64,000 bases of DNA from Yponomeuta sedellus (taxonomy: Eukaryota; Arthropoda; Insecta; Lepidoptera; Yponomeutidae): NCBI GenBank assembly GCA_934045075.1, contig OW203723.1, forward strand, positions 26,315,615 to 26,379,614, given 5' to 3'. Every line of letters begins with the position of its first letter. The stretch's first letter is position 1. The notes beneath the pieces are model-generated. The model had not been told where the DNA came from. It worked only from the letters and a program-made list of their open reading frames with translations, and searched no databases. The position numbers and the translations under genes were made by a program. Positions 1-9,397 of the stretch are shown here, one piece after another.

Positions 1-233
1 TTTTTTCCCTTGAATTTTAACTATGAGCTACTGGAATTGCAACATAGCTTTAAATTTTGAAAGCTCGATTCAGTAACGTTCTATGAAGTTACCGATTCGA
101 TTGTTTATGATTATCGATTAATATTTTTCCTGTTTGATTCTATTGATTGCATTGATGTTTTTATAGTTTCAGTGTGATAAATTAAAAACTAGTAAAAGGG
201 GTTTGATACTATTTTTACGTAGGTACCTATAAT

Positions 234-463
234 ATTACACTATTTTTATTTTTAATGCACTAACCCGTGCTAAGGAACAAATTTAAAAACCTATTTAGAG
301 GCTAAAAATTGGTACCCATTGGCTCAATTGGTAGAGCGCTGGTACGGATAGCCAGAGGTTGCGGGTTCGAATCCCGGCATGGGTGAAATTTTTAGCCTCT
401 AAATAGGTTTTTAAATTTGTTCCTTAGCACGGGTTAGTGCATTAAAAATAAAAATAGTGTAAT
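234..463. repeat. 77-bp perfect inverted repeat around a tRNA-like head
   Basis: Positions 234-310 are the exact reverse complement of 387-463, with a 76-bp spacer that is essentially the tRNA-like head. The arms are the SINE tail in opposite orientations. A transcript would fold into a 77-bp hairpin presenting the tRNA-like segment as its loop. Confidence 0.85.
314..385 (+). repeat. tRNA-like SINE head, copy 1
   Basis: A cloverleaf can be drawn: acceptor ACCCATT pairing imperfectly with the ATGGGTG end, a D arm GCTC..GAGC, an anticodon stem CTGGT..GCCAG with loop ACGGATA, and a T loop TTCGAAT, which is the pol III B box. Loop position 33 is C instead of the near-invariant U and the acceptor and T stems are imperfect. 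It is therefore read as a SINE promoter and not a functional tRNA gene. Confidence 0.65.
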
Positions 464-622
464 CATGTGGGTACAGTGATATCGTTCCGATGTTAAAACC
501 TAACTGCAAAGTAGGTAGTCGGGGCTGTAAGTAATGCAATTTGCTTAAGTCAGATGTCGCTGCCTGTACGTAATACAGAGAATATTGTAAAGAGGTTCGA
601 AATTTCACTGATGCCGTGAGTC

Positions 623-694
623 GCCCATTGGCTCAATTGGTAGAGCGCTGGTACGGATAGCCAGAGGTTGCGGGTTCGAATCCCGGCATGGGTG
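623..694 (+). repeat. tRNA-like SINE head, copy 2
   Basis: Nearly identical to the head at 314-385 and followed by a shortened tail that runs into the right-hand target-site duplication at 724. Same box B and same C at loop position 33. Confidence 0.65.
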
Positions 695-1212
695 AAATTT
701 TTAGCCTCTAAATAGGTTTTTAAACCTATAATATTTCCACCTTCTTTCAAAAAATTTTGAACTTGTAATAAGATTGGTTCATATACACCGCATAGAATAT
801 TTTTCGCTACATAATCTACGTGTAATAATATAACAATAATGTAGCGAACAAATAGCATCACTATTGTGAAAAAAGGTGTACAGCAGTACTGGATTTTATA
901 TCTACGGTTTGCTGTCAAAGTAATCACAAATTAGACAGGTACAGAATCGACCAATAGAAAGGCCCAATCACAGAGCATATAAACACTACGTTTTAAGAGA
1001 CAGGACCACCCTATAAGCTTTTGTAATGAGTTTAGCCCCGTTAGCAATACCAACCAATAGAGCAAAAATGCAATGTCAAAAGTGCTACCAACATAACAAC
1101 TTGTCTGCATTAGGGACGTCCACTTACATTGGTACTACATTTATCGATATCGATAAATTTTCATCCAGGGGCTCCGCAGTTAGCCTAATGAAATTAATAA
1201 AAATCAATGTTT

Positions 1213-1689
1213 TCAATAACGTTTTATTACAAATGAAATTAGTATTTTATTATTGATTATCAAATCACAATAATTGTAGTCAAGGTCTATTGAATTTATT
1301 TCAGCAGCTATTTGGTTTTTCTTTAGAGGTGTCCAATCTGAGCGAACTTCATCAATCGGTGGTTTGGATTCAGGTGCTGAAATCGTCAAAAAAAGTTAAG
1401 TTGAGTCGTTATTGATTATTAATTTGTTGGTAAACTATGCTACTTACCGGGATAGTTCTGATAAATATGCTGAGATTCCAGGCCACAATAATTGTGGTCA
1501 AACCCTACTGGACCAATAGCAACAGCTGATATTTTGGCTGCTGTACAAGGTGCTGAAAATGATAACACTTTGTAATTTATCAAAGTAAACAAACTCTAGT
1601 TACAAAAAACTTCAGCGATACATGAAAAGTCTACGTACCAGAGTTGTTTTGTGAAGCTCGACAACTAATAGGTTTTTGTATAGCTGAAT
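1213..1689 (-). CDS. Candidate 3' exons of a minus-strand gene
   Basis: Three minus-strand segments have matching splice signals and one continuous phase: 1639-1689 (after TTTCAG, donor GTACGT), 1448-1552 (after TTTCAG, donor GTAAGT) and 1213-1376 (after TTTCAG, ending in TGA). All introns interrupt a codon after its first base. The joined peptide includes FDHNYCGLE and later LDYNYCDLI, so the last two exons share an NYC-containing motif and may be an exon duplication. The last exon includes AATAAA-like sequence. I do not recognise the product. These could be the downstream exons of the THAP gene at 2136-2665, but the phases do not connect directly, so at least one exon would be missing between them. 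Confidence 0.4.
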
Positions 1690-2135
1690 CTGAAAATAAA
1701 CAATTGCAAGAATAGTCCGAAAAAAATAGTTTGTTCCTGTTTACCACATAACTGCATAATTGACTATGTAACTATCAAATACATTTTTATAAAAAAATAT
1801 TTTAAGTTAAAAAGTAGTAAAAAAAATATTTTAGTAATTCCAATCACTAACCAGTTTCAAGTGATGCGACGTAGCTACGTGGTAAGGAAACTCAGCTAGT
1901 AAGTAATGAGGAAGAGGAGGCGCATTTATAAGTAGAGAAGATACAGCCCTGTAAAAAAATGTTTATCAAAGTTTGTCATTTATGTATTAAGACGTAATAA
2001 TAATATTGCGTTCTAAATGACGGAGCAAAATGCATTCAAATGTTCGTCGTAAAGCAAGGCGTATTTTGTGTTTTATTACATAATTATTCATGAAATGTAG
2101 TAAGTGTTACATTATAAGTTTATAACACAACTCAC

Positions 2136-2665
2136 CATTTCATTAATCGGCTTCCTTTTAAAATCGTTGTAAAAATCTTTCGGCCGGAAATGATCTCTAC
2201 AAACATATTTATGTTGGTGGAGTTTTTCGATGGGGATATACGATATAAGATCTTCCACAATTTTCACCCATTGTCTGCGTCTAAAAAAAAAAACACAACA
2301 TTCAATGCAGCCACTAATAGTGCATCGTTGAAACATTGTTATGGCTTACAGCAATTCACCCGTCGTACACTGAGTAGTAATTCTGACCAAGGTACTTATC
2401 AGATATTTTTTTATCGATATTGAATATGTGTATGGCACATCACTATGACATTGAAACATAGTATTTTTCTCATAGTATATTAATTACGTTATTTAACATA
2501 ATTTATGATCTTGCTCTTGTGCAAGATGACAAAAACTGTAGCCAGAAATACTTACCGGTCTTCATCCCTTGGAAATTTACCCATAAACTTTCTTTTGGTA
2601 CCCTTTGACCGGCTGCATCTTATTTTACAAATGGCACAAGTTCGACACCATCCGATCAATGCCAT
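2136..2665 (-). CDS. THAP-type zinc-finger protein, first two exons
   Basis: Exon 1 (2665-2556) begins MALIGWCRTC and contains SRSKGTKRKF and FPRDEDR, ending at a strong donor CG|GTAAGT. Exon 2 (2280-2136) follows a TTTTTTAG acceptor and continues RRQWVKIVEDL, then YVCRDHF, ending ATG|GTGAGT. The splice rejoins an Arg codon (CG|A) and restores the THAP order: paired Cys near the N terminus, the FP and W residues, then C-x2-H. THAP domains bind DNA through a C2CH zinc centre; they occur in transcription regulators and in P-element-type transposases. The start at 2665 is chosen because it places the first Cys pair close to the N terminus as in the family. No transposase domain is visible nearby. 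The domain call is firm; whether the gene is intact is unknown. Confidence 0.6.
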
Positions 2666-2994
2666 TATTAAAAGAAAATCACTAAACACTGTACAACAAG
2701 ATACACACAGATATTGAACAAACTTAAAACACAAAAAATTTAACTAGAAAACGTTATAAATGTGCCGCGTTCCGCCATATTTGTTATGTTTTCAGTTTGA
2801 CATTGACAACAAAGAAAGAGTAAGTAGTATTAAAGAGTGAGACAAATATATGTCCGCCATTAAAACGGGGTTAATGCGAACAAATAATTCAAAGTTCCTA
2901 CTTGCGCTAGGCTGGGCCCAATAGAAAGGAACGTAGTTGATTGACGTGACCACCATCCGTAGTGCATTCAGCACCCTATAGTCGATAAAAAATG

Positions 2995-3031
2995 TATCGA
3001 TATGCTAGGGATGCTCACCATACTATCGATA
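2995..3031. promoter_or_regulatory. Paired TATCGATA (DRE-like) sites
   Basis: Two exact TATCGATA palindromes lie at 2995-3002 and 3024-3031, about 330 bp upstream of THAP exon 1. This octamer is the DREF-binding core of many insect housekeeping promoters. Further exact copies occur at 1142-1149, 1148-1155 and 2412-2419, so the motif may be partly a local sequence habit. Promoter function is an inference. Confidence 0.3.
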
Positions 3032-4243
3032 CTATTCTACTGTTCAGAGAACCATTATTAATTTTTAGGGGAAATGGAAACGATAAAAGTCAGAAGTATT
3101 TTTTTTTATTCAAGAAATTCAATGAAATAGATTTTTTTCAAAGTAGCACAGAAACTGCGGCTTTATAAACGTTACACGTCAATCTAGGCGTCCATTTGAA
3201 AATCTAGATCATTTTGGAGAAAAAAAACTCCAACTTAGTCTTTTCAAAGTCCTTTCAAAAGTCAAAAATATGTTATGTTTAAACCGTGTTTAAACACATA
3301 TTATGTGTCATCTAAATAACCCTTTATGCTATAGTAGCCCTTTTTGGTACAAAGTATACCTTGCACATTTTTGAACCACATTTCAGGCAAGCTTTAATAT
3401 ATCTTCAGAGAATTTATTATTAACGTATATATACAATGGCCCATGAAGGATTTATCAATCTTTGCAAGCCTAAATCTTGGAAATGAAAGTTTATGGTTAT
3501 TTCTAGCATTTAAATATTTACATTGTATGTACATGTCGACGGGTGGAAGTCACGCTTCGTCATTTCAATAAAATTTGCAAAATCCGATATTTGTTAATAT
3601 TCAATATAATTTGTAAATATAAAAAACGTTTATCACAAATTGATTATTTATTATAACAATTAAAATGTAAAAGTATGAATTCAGTAAAATATGATGGCGG
3701 GCGGAAGCCACGCGGAGCCATTTTGGCTCAAACACTAAAATCCGCTGTTGATTCTTACCTAAAATATTGTCTGTAAATGACTGTAATAAATTAATGAATA
3801 TTTTAAACATTGAATAGTTAAATATTAAAATAATTGTAAATTAAAAGTGTGTTAAGCTGAAACCAGTAACGATTATAAAGCTTTATAAGCGCCGATGGCC
3901 GCGTTCTCAAGTCAGTCCTTATTCGGTCTCCCGCGCGTGCGCATCGTTATCGCGTTCTGTGTAACTTTTTGCTAGAAAAAGCAAAGAGGAGTGTTTGATT
4001 TGGAGTTATTATAAAGATAAAAGTGAAATGTGCGTAAATGAAGTTTTTTTAGTGGACTAAATATCAAAACTGTGATAAGTGAAAATAAAATAAACTATGA
4101 ATACTTGATTGGTGATTAATAGAAACGAAGGATGGTGAATTATGCAATTAGTGTAATTAATTGACTGGAAATTATGAGCTGAATAAAACAGAGTTATAAT
4201 CAACTGTCGTTTTCTTGTGCCTGATCAAAGAGGATGTCTGAAG
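3032..4243. other. AT-rich DNA with no gene recognised; possible 5' part of Ty3 element
   Basis: No coding region is convincing here. The stretch from about 3840 to 4240 changes character: it contains a GC-richer patch (3890-3960, including CCCGCGCGTGCGCATCG) and leads into the Ty3 gag start, so it may hold LTR or leader sequence. No second LTR copy exists in the window to define the boundaries, and I could not identify a primer-binding site. Confidence 0.3.
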
Positions 4244-5206
4244 ATGAACGAGCAGCCCCTGTTGCCCCAGACGGGGCTGACGCGGTCTCCAATTTTGCAA
4301 TCTACCTCTCGCGCCGAAATCAGAAGTGGGATGGGCCCCGGCCCATCCCACCGCCCACTCCGCGACCCATCGGACAAACAAGTGAGTGGTATCGTTTCTA
4401 ATGAGGCTTTGTCATCGCTGGCATCTATTTTGGAAACTCTAACTCGCCAACAACAACAAACAAATAATAAATTTCTTGCTGGAATGCTGGCTAAGGCAAT
4501 GCCTCCTTTGCAAAGACCTCGGCTAAGTGATGTTTATATCGCACCATTCGATCCGGATGGAGCCGTACCTGTTCGTGACTGGTGTGAGCACGTTGATCGT
4601 GCTAAAGATCACTGGGGCTTAACTGATTATGAAATATGTACAAAAATCGCTGCATTATTAAAAGGACGCGCTAAAACTTTAGGAGATACGTGGCTTGTGA
4701 AATCTCCAACATGGATTGAAATGCGTTGTGCATTAGTTCAAACTTTTGAACCAGAAGCAAGATACGCTAACGATATTTTTAAGCTTCGAACCTTTAAATT
4801 CGATAATAACAACCCAGCAGAATCTATTACAAGAGCTTGGAACCTTTGGAAGAGAGTGATTAGTGGTGATAAAGAAACAGACGCTGTAGAAGCAGTGATA
4901 GGATGTGTCAATAGCGAATATCTGCGTCTGCGATTACTGTCAAGCAAATGCTCTACGGTTCCCGAATTGATTTCGGTCGTCTCGACCATGCGAAAAGAAC
5001 GAGACGTGAGGCCAGGAGAACCACCAGCAAAACGTGCACGTTTTCGAGGGCCTCGGGATGAAAAAAATACCTGCTTTAAATGTGGTAAAGCGGGCCACGT
5101 TCAGATAAACTGCACATCGGACAGGGTGACCGAACCTAAATCCTTACTAACTACTGGAGATTCAAATAATGCTAATCCGCGAACTGAACGACAGTATTTT
5201 AATTGA
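4244..5206 (+). CDS. Ty3-type Gag with one zinc knuckle
   Basis: ATG at 4244 is used because the open frame before it begins only with GTG. The product is about 320 residues. It has a capsid-like central region (IAPFDPDG, then DWCEHVDRA, then LLKGRAKTLGD) typical of insect Ty3/Gypsy Gag, then a basic segment and one CCHC knuckle CFKCGKAGHVQINC near the C terminus. Gag packages the element RNA in cytoplasmic particles. It overlaps the downstream pol frame, which lies in the +1 frame, as expected for frameshift expression. No premature stop is seen. Confidence 0.75.
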   Translation: MNEQPLLPQTGLTRSPILQSTSRAEIRSGMGPGPSHRPLRDPSDKQVSGIVSNEALSSLASILETLTRQQQQTNNKFLAGMLAKAMPPLQRPRLSDVYIAPFDPDGAVPVRDWCEHVDRAKDHWGLTDYEICTKIAALLKGRAKTLGDTWLVKSPTWIEMRCALVQTFEPEARYANDIFKLRTFKFDNNNPAESITRAWNLWKRVISGDKETDAVEAVIGCVNSEYLRLRLLSSKCSTVPELISVVSTMRKERDVRPGEPPAKRARFRGPRDEKNTCFKCGKAGHVQINCTSDRVTEPKSLLTTGDSNNANPRTERQYFN

Positions 5207-6210
5207 GGGCTTATTTGTAGAGATTGGCTTCCAAGTCGTTGAAGATCACGAGATTCCATGTGACCTCTTAATCGGTGCTGACCTAATTAAAGTGCCTGGG
5301 CTTTCTGTGAATATAACCCACGAGGGTGCAACAATATCAAGATCAACAGCTTTTGTAGGAGTAACTTCGGTAGTTAACTTTATTGAGGACGTAGAAACGG
5401 ACATAACCAACGATACCCAACTGTGTGAATTAAAAAGTGTTCTTAAAAAACACGCTGATGTATTTGCATCTGGCATACCCAAAACACGAGTAAAAACTGG
5501 TTGCATGAATATTCAATTAAAAGACGCTAGTAAAGTAGTATCACGCAGACCATATCGAATGGCACCCGTAGAAACAGAAAAAGTCAAAACTATTATTGCA
5601 GACTTAATTACAAATGGCATAGTCCGAGAAAGTACATCGGATTTCTCCAGCCCTGTGATACTAGTGAAGAAAAAGAATGGCGATGATAGAATGTGTGTGG
5701 ACTATCGTGAGTTGAATAATAACACAGTATCGATTAAATTTCCACTGCCAATCATATCAGACCAGATAGATAGACTTTCCGACGCAGTGTACTTCATTTG
5801 TCTGGATATGGCCCACGGTTTCCACCAAATCCCTGTTGCTGATGACTCAATTTCTAAGACTGCCTTTATTACGCCAGATGGGTTGTTTGAATACATAATG
5901 ATGCCTTTTGGGCTTATGAATGCTCCCGCTGTGTACCAGCGATCTATTATGACTGCTCTGCGCCCACTGCTGAAAGATATTTTAATATACATTGATGACG
6001 TTCTTATAAAGTGCCAAAATTTCGAAGAAGGTCTAAAAATTCTTGATCAAGTATTGAGCGCATTACAAAAAGCCGAGTTTTCTGTTAATCCAGATAAATG
6101 TTCATTTTTTAAAAAAACTATTGACTACCTTGGCAACGTTATTACTAATGGTACCGTGAGACCAAGCCCACGAAAAATAGAGGCACTTGAAAAGTCCCCA
6201 GTTCCGACTT
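5150..6210 (+). pseudogene. Ty3-type Pol remnant: protease end and reverse transcriptase
   Basis: The frame opens after TAA near 5149. The N-terminal part retains only the late protease motif (CDLLIGADLI); the catalytic DTG/DSG is absent from this and neighbouring frames, suggesting an internal deletion between Gag and protease. Reverse transcriptase follows with VDYRELN, CLDMAHGFHQI, FITPDGLFEY, MPFGL and the catalytic YIDD, then NPDKCSFF and YLGNVI. The frame is cut at 6210 by TTAGG repeats before RNase H and integrase. It would copy element RNA to DNA if complete; this copy cannot be autonomous. Confidence 0.8.
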
Positions 6211-6235
6211 TTAGGTTAGGTTAGGTTAGGTTAGG
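6211..6235 (+). repeat. Telomeric TTAGG x5, interstitial
   Basis: Five exact TTAGG units directly abut the truncated Ty3 pol on the left and the poly(T) of element A1 on the right. Confidence 0.95.
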
Positions 6236-7254
6236 TTTTTTTTTTGGTAACGCGGGGGAATGCATTAACGCACTTCACCACTCTGCTGTCAGGGGACAAC
6301 AGAGCGGCTTCGTGTGGGACTCCCAGCCCGAGGGCTGGACTACCCACTAAACCCCCGCGGTGATCCTCCTCTCCTCTACCGGGTCACGGGGTAGGCCATA
6401 GGCTAAATCACCGCGACCCGGCAAGAGGTCGCCCCACTGGAGGGGCTCGACTGGTGGGGGAGCCACAAGTGGCTCCCCAGCGGCGCCCCCTGCCCCATCG
6501 CTACGACGGGGCAAGGAAACGCCGCGTCGCCTCGGGGGGGCCATGTAGGCCCCCATACGCTCCAATGCGCCGCCCCCCCCCCAGCCCACGGACTAGAGAG
6601 GGGCGGCGCATCGCTGCGAGGCCCGTCGCGTCGCTCACCAGCGCTTCTCTGAGAGCAGAGAAGGTGGAGAGCAAGCGCGCGGACCCTCTCTGTGCTGGAA
6701 GGCACCCCCGGATCACGCAGGGGCGCCTTCCGGCCCGCCGTGTTAGAGGCTGAGGGTCCCCTGACCCTCCGCCCACGGCACTGGTCCGACTGGTACGAGG
6801 CGCGCGGACGCCCCCCCCCAGCCGGACCTCCTCCTCTTGGTCGCTTGGGTCCCACTCCACGGTGTGAAGCAGGGCCCAAGCGACTAAACGGTCGCAGGGG
6901 ACAGGGAGAGAGGCGCACCGCAATACCAGCACTCCTCTTCCCCTGCGACCCCACCGCGTCCGCCATCAACCGGTGGCGGCCCCGGTAAGGCCGCGGCAGG
7001 CAGGGAGAGCGGCGCACCGTAATACCGGCACTCCTCTCCCGCCGCGGCCTCCTCCCTTCGGCTGCGATGCCGCCCATACGGCATCGCAGCCCGCCTCAGT
7101 GGCGGTGCTGCCCATACAGCACCGCCACCTACTGACCGCTCGACTCGCAAGCGAGGAGCGGTCCCTCCCGGGTTGCTCTTGGTTTCACCGTGGCCCCGCA
7201 ACCACGGCTACTAAAGCCCCCTCGCCACGACAAGGCGGCAACCGTCGAGGGGGA
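6236..7254 (-). mobile_element. Family A unit A1 (long form), TRAS orientation
   Basis: On the minus strand this is a roughly 1-kb GC-rich unit ending in poly(A) (T at 6236-6245) joined to CCTAA repeats. The 5' end is the CCCCCTCGACGG sequence found at the 5' end of most family A units, so it is full length for its family. It contains the GCGTGNTCCG-loop hairpin, the duplicated hairpin domain of the long form, and the four-helix 3' end. No conserved protein frame is present. It is read as a non-autonomous retroelement using the 3' end of an R1-clade partner such as element E. Confidence 0.8.
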
Positions 7255-7266
7255 GGTTAGGTTAGG
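7255..7266 (+). repeat. Telomeric GGTTAGGTTAGG
   Basis: About two units between the 5' end of A1 and the poly(T) of B1. Confidence 0.9.
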
Positions 7267-7425
7267 TTTTTTTTTTTCGGAGGAGGAGGGGAATACTCAT
7301 GTATACCGCCGTGCCCGTGCACGGCGGCATGCCCGACTCTACTGGGAAGCCCCAGTAGCCTACGGACTAAACCCCTCCCCCTTACTCAGACACCTCCGAC
7401 GTGGGGGTCGGAGTCTTTTTTAATT
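7267..7425 (-). mobile_element. Family B element, short 3' end in TRAS orientation
   Basis: Poly(T) at 7267-7278 marks the 3' end on the minus strand. The body is not alignable by eye with family A, yet the 3' end has the same fold: P1 GGAGGGG/CCCCTCC, P2 with an 8-bp inner helix CTACTGGG/CCCAGTAG, P3 CCGCCGTGC/GCACGGCGG and P4 ATAC/GTAT. The element is 5' truncated near 7425, where AT-rich non-telomeric DNA begins without any TTAGG. Confidence 0.65.
7286..7378 (-). other. Four-helix 3'-terminal RNA fold, family B
   Basis: Minus-strand order: P1, TTTAG, P2 (GTCCG/CGGGC with an inner 8-bp stem), P3, P4, P1', then a few bases and poly(A). All pairings are read directly. The sequences differ from families S, G, F and A while helix order and the TTTAG linker are kept. 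Confidence 0.65.
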
Positions 7426-7506
7426 CCAGAAAAGTTGGAGTTCTTTTATTTTATTTCTATTCCTTATACTATTTATACTATTACTAATATCTACTTCTAT
7501 TTACAG

Positions 7507-7573
7507 GATGTCCTATTGCCACAGATGCGTCTTCAGTGCGTGTCGTCTACCTGCGCAACGAGCCAGCTCACAG
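7507..7573 (+). CDS. Possible internal exon, 67 bp
   Basis: A pyrimidine-rich stretch and TTTACAG precede a 67-bp GC-richer segment that ends in CACAG|GTAAGT, a near-consensus donor. All three frames are open, so the frame cannot be fixed; one frame gives ATDASSVRVVYLRNEPAH. No partner exons were found in the flanking AT-rich DNA. Confidence 0.25.
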
Positions 7574-7639
7574 GTAAGTTGTATTTATTTTTCCTTATTA
7601 CACAATCTTAATTTTAGTGTAGTGGTTAGTGTCTATTCT

Positions 7640-9224
7640 TTGTTTTTTTTTTCACTCTATTTTTTTTTTCTTATTTTATTTCCCATTTCCTGCATCGAAC
7701 ATTCAAGTTCTAGCAGCAAAATGTTACTTTATCTTTTTTTTTCTTTCTCATTCTTTAGTTGTTTTTTTTTCTTTTTTCATCTTTTACTAGTATTGGGCCT
7801 GCTCGGACATATTAAAGATCGCTCCGTACTGTTACATTTGAGACAATGTACTAGTAGGTACGGTATATTAGTACTATTAGGACCTCATAGTAGAACCATC
7901 TCAACGTTCACGTTTTGACCTTTCAGCCATCAAATATGCTTTTTTTTTTAATATCTTCATTTTTACAGGACCATTAATTTATGATTAATATTTTTTAATG
8001 TTGCCGTGCCACCATTATATTATAAGTACTATGATAAAAATCAATCAAAAAATATTTTTAGTTCGAGTAGTTTTTTTTCCTACGTACAATGAAATAATTA
8101 TTACCATCTAGATTTTCGTAAGCTACTTTTGTTATTTGCAAAGAACAAAAGTAGCTCGCAGAACAAGATTACTCTACCACAGAAATAAGCGTCCCAAAGC
8201 GCACGAAACAGAAAAATCTCCTTCACCAATTATTCACTATAATAACACAGTGAAAATATTATGTTATATTCGTTAGAGAAACTAACATCAAGAAAACAAC
8301 ACAGTATTACTTTTACAAAAGTACCTACTTGGATAAGCGCGCGAACGAGCAGAATTGACACAATGAATGAAACAAAAAACGAAACAAGTAAAAACAATCT
8401 TTATTGCAACGACATACGACCTACTTCTAAAGTTCGGAAAAGACCGACCGGCTGAAGGGAGACCGATCGAAACAATTTCGCTCCGTTCAGTTCAATCACC
8501 GCACTCTCATGCAGCGTTCGTTCGCTCTCGGCCATATTCGGTCACCCGGTCCGGTTCATTTATTCATTCAGCCAATCCGTGACCGCGAGAGCAATGAGCG
8601 AATAGACCGAATGTCCGATTATCACTGGGAAACGTTTCCGTTCGTTCATTGCATGGTAACGTATCTTAATCGTACTTCGTACATGACCGACACAATACTA
8701 TCTTTTACATTTATGCTTAACACTAACTTATATAATTCACTTATATAATTGTGCTAACATTTCTCACTTATCTTTATTATCTTGAACCTGAGCTATGACT
8801 CTGCCATGTTCCATAAGAACAGTGGCGTCCTAAACAGTCATGGACTAGAGCAGCTGATGAAAGATGCCAACAAATTAATAGCTCTCATAAGAAACCTAGA
8901 TACCTCGGTAAACCAGGGCCCCGATTCTACTCAACAACATTACAGTTCTCAAGGAGTTCATCGGTAGTCCAATTACAAGGTTTTACGCTAGCGGTATTCC
9001 ACTAAGCACAAATGTTCCATTTAACGACCAATGAACGACATGACAGGTACCGTAGAGCTACATGGAGCCACTTTCGTATGCTCTTACAAAATTACAGTTC
9101 CTTGGTAACAGTCTGGCTGTCAAATCCGTATGCTACTCCTTATTTGACGTTTCATTGAGCTATATAACTGCATGACAGCTACCTGACAGCTGCAATATTA
9201 GTATCTTTGAAGACAAAGTTGGAT
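7640..9224. other. AT-rich DNA, no gene recognised
   Basis: Polypyrimidine tracts dominate 7640-7780. A GC-richer patch at 8430-8600 is not assignable. Open frames are short and lack codon or motif support. Confidence 0.5.
8121..8156. repeat. 13-bp perfect inverted repeat
   Basis: AGCTACTTTTGTT at 8121-8133 is the exact reverse complement of 8144-8156, with a 10-bp spacer. There is no following T-run or neighbouring gene to suggest a terminator; significance unknown. Confidence 0.6.
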
Positions 9225-9397
9225 TCTGTGTCGGGCTCTTGGCTGGTACATGCGCTTCATTTGTTTTTTTTCCGGAATTTTCCATTTTATTCTTTTTGTT
9301 GGCTTTTTCTTATTATTCATCATCATTGTGTAGTTAATTACTTCTATTAGTTAGATTCAGCAGTTTTCGGTGAGTATTATCATTACTTTTCTTCAAT

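Larger units (their letters stand above)
225..735 (+). mobile_element. Compound tRNA-derived SINE insertion with target-site duplications
   Basis: A 12-bp direct repeat ACCTATAATATT lies at 225-236 and 724-735 and brackets the whole unit, as expected of a target-site duplication. Inside are two tRNA-like heads (about 314-385 and 623-694), each followed by the same tail beginning GAAATTTTTAGCCTC. Between them (464-620) is a non-coding body. The minus-strand translation across the head contains AGIRTRN, a frequent false peptide from arthropod tRNA-SINEs. The unit looks like two SINE copies, one carrying an inverted tail, that were mobilised or inserted as one block. Confidence 0.7.
4244..6210 (+). 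mobile_element. Ty3/Gypsy-type LTR retrotransposon, 3' truncated at telomere repeat
   Basis: A gag frame (4244-5206) is followed in another frame by protease remnant and reverse transcriptase (about 5150-6210). Coding stops abruptly at the TTAGG tract at 6211, so RNase H, integrase and the 3' LTR are absent. The break coincides exactly with telomeric sequence, which fits either a broken end healed by telomere repeats or recombination into an interstitial telomeric site. Confidence 0.8.

Noticed and set aside
314..385. Functional tRNA gene
   Set aside because: C at position 33, weak acceptor and T stems, and attachment to a repeated tail indicate a SINE head.
7508..7918. 136-codon frame
   Set aside because: Mostly Phe/Leu/Ser from polypyrimidine tracts; only the first 67 bp could be an exon.
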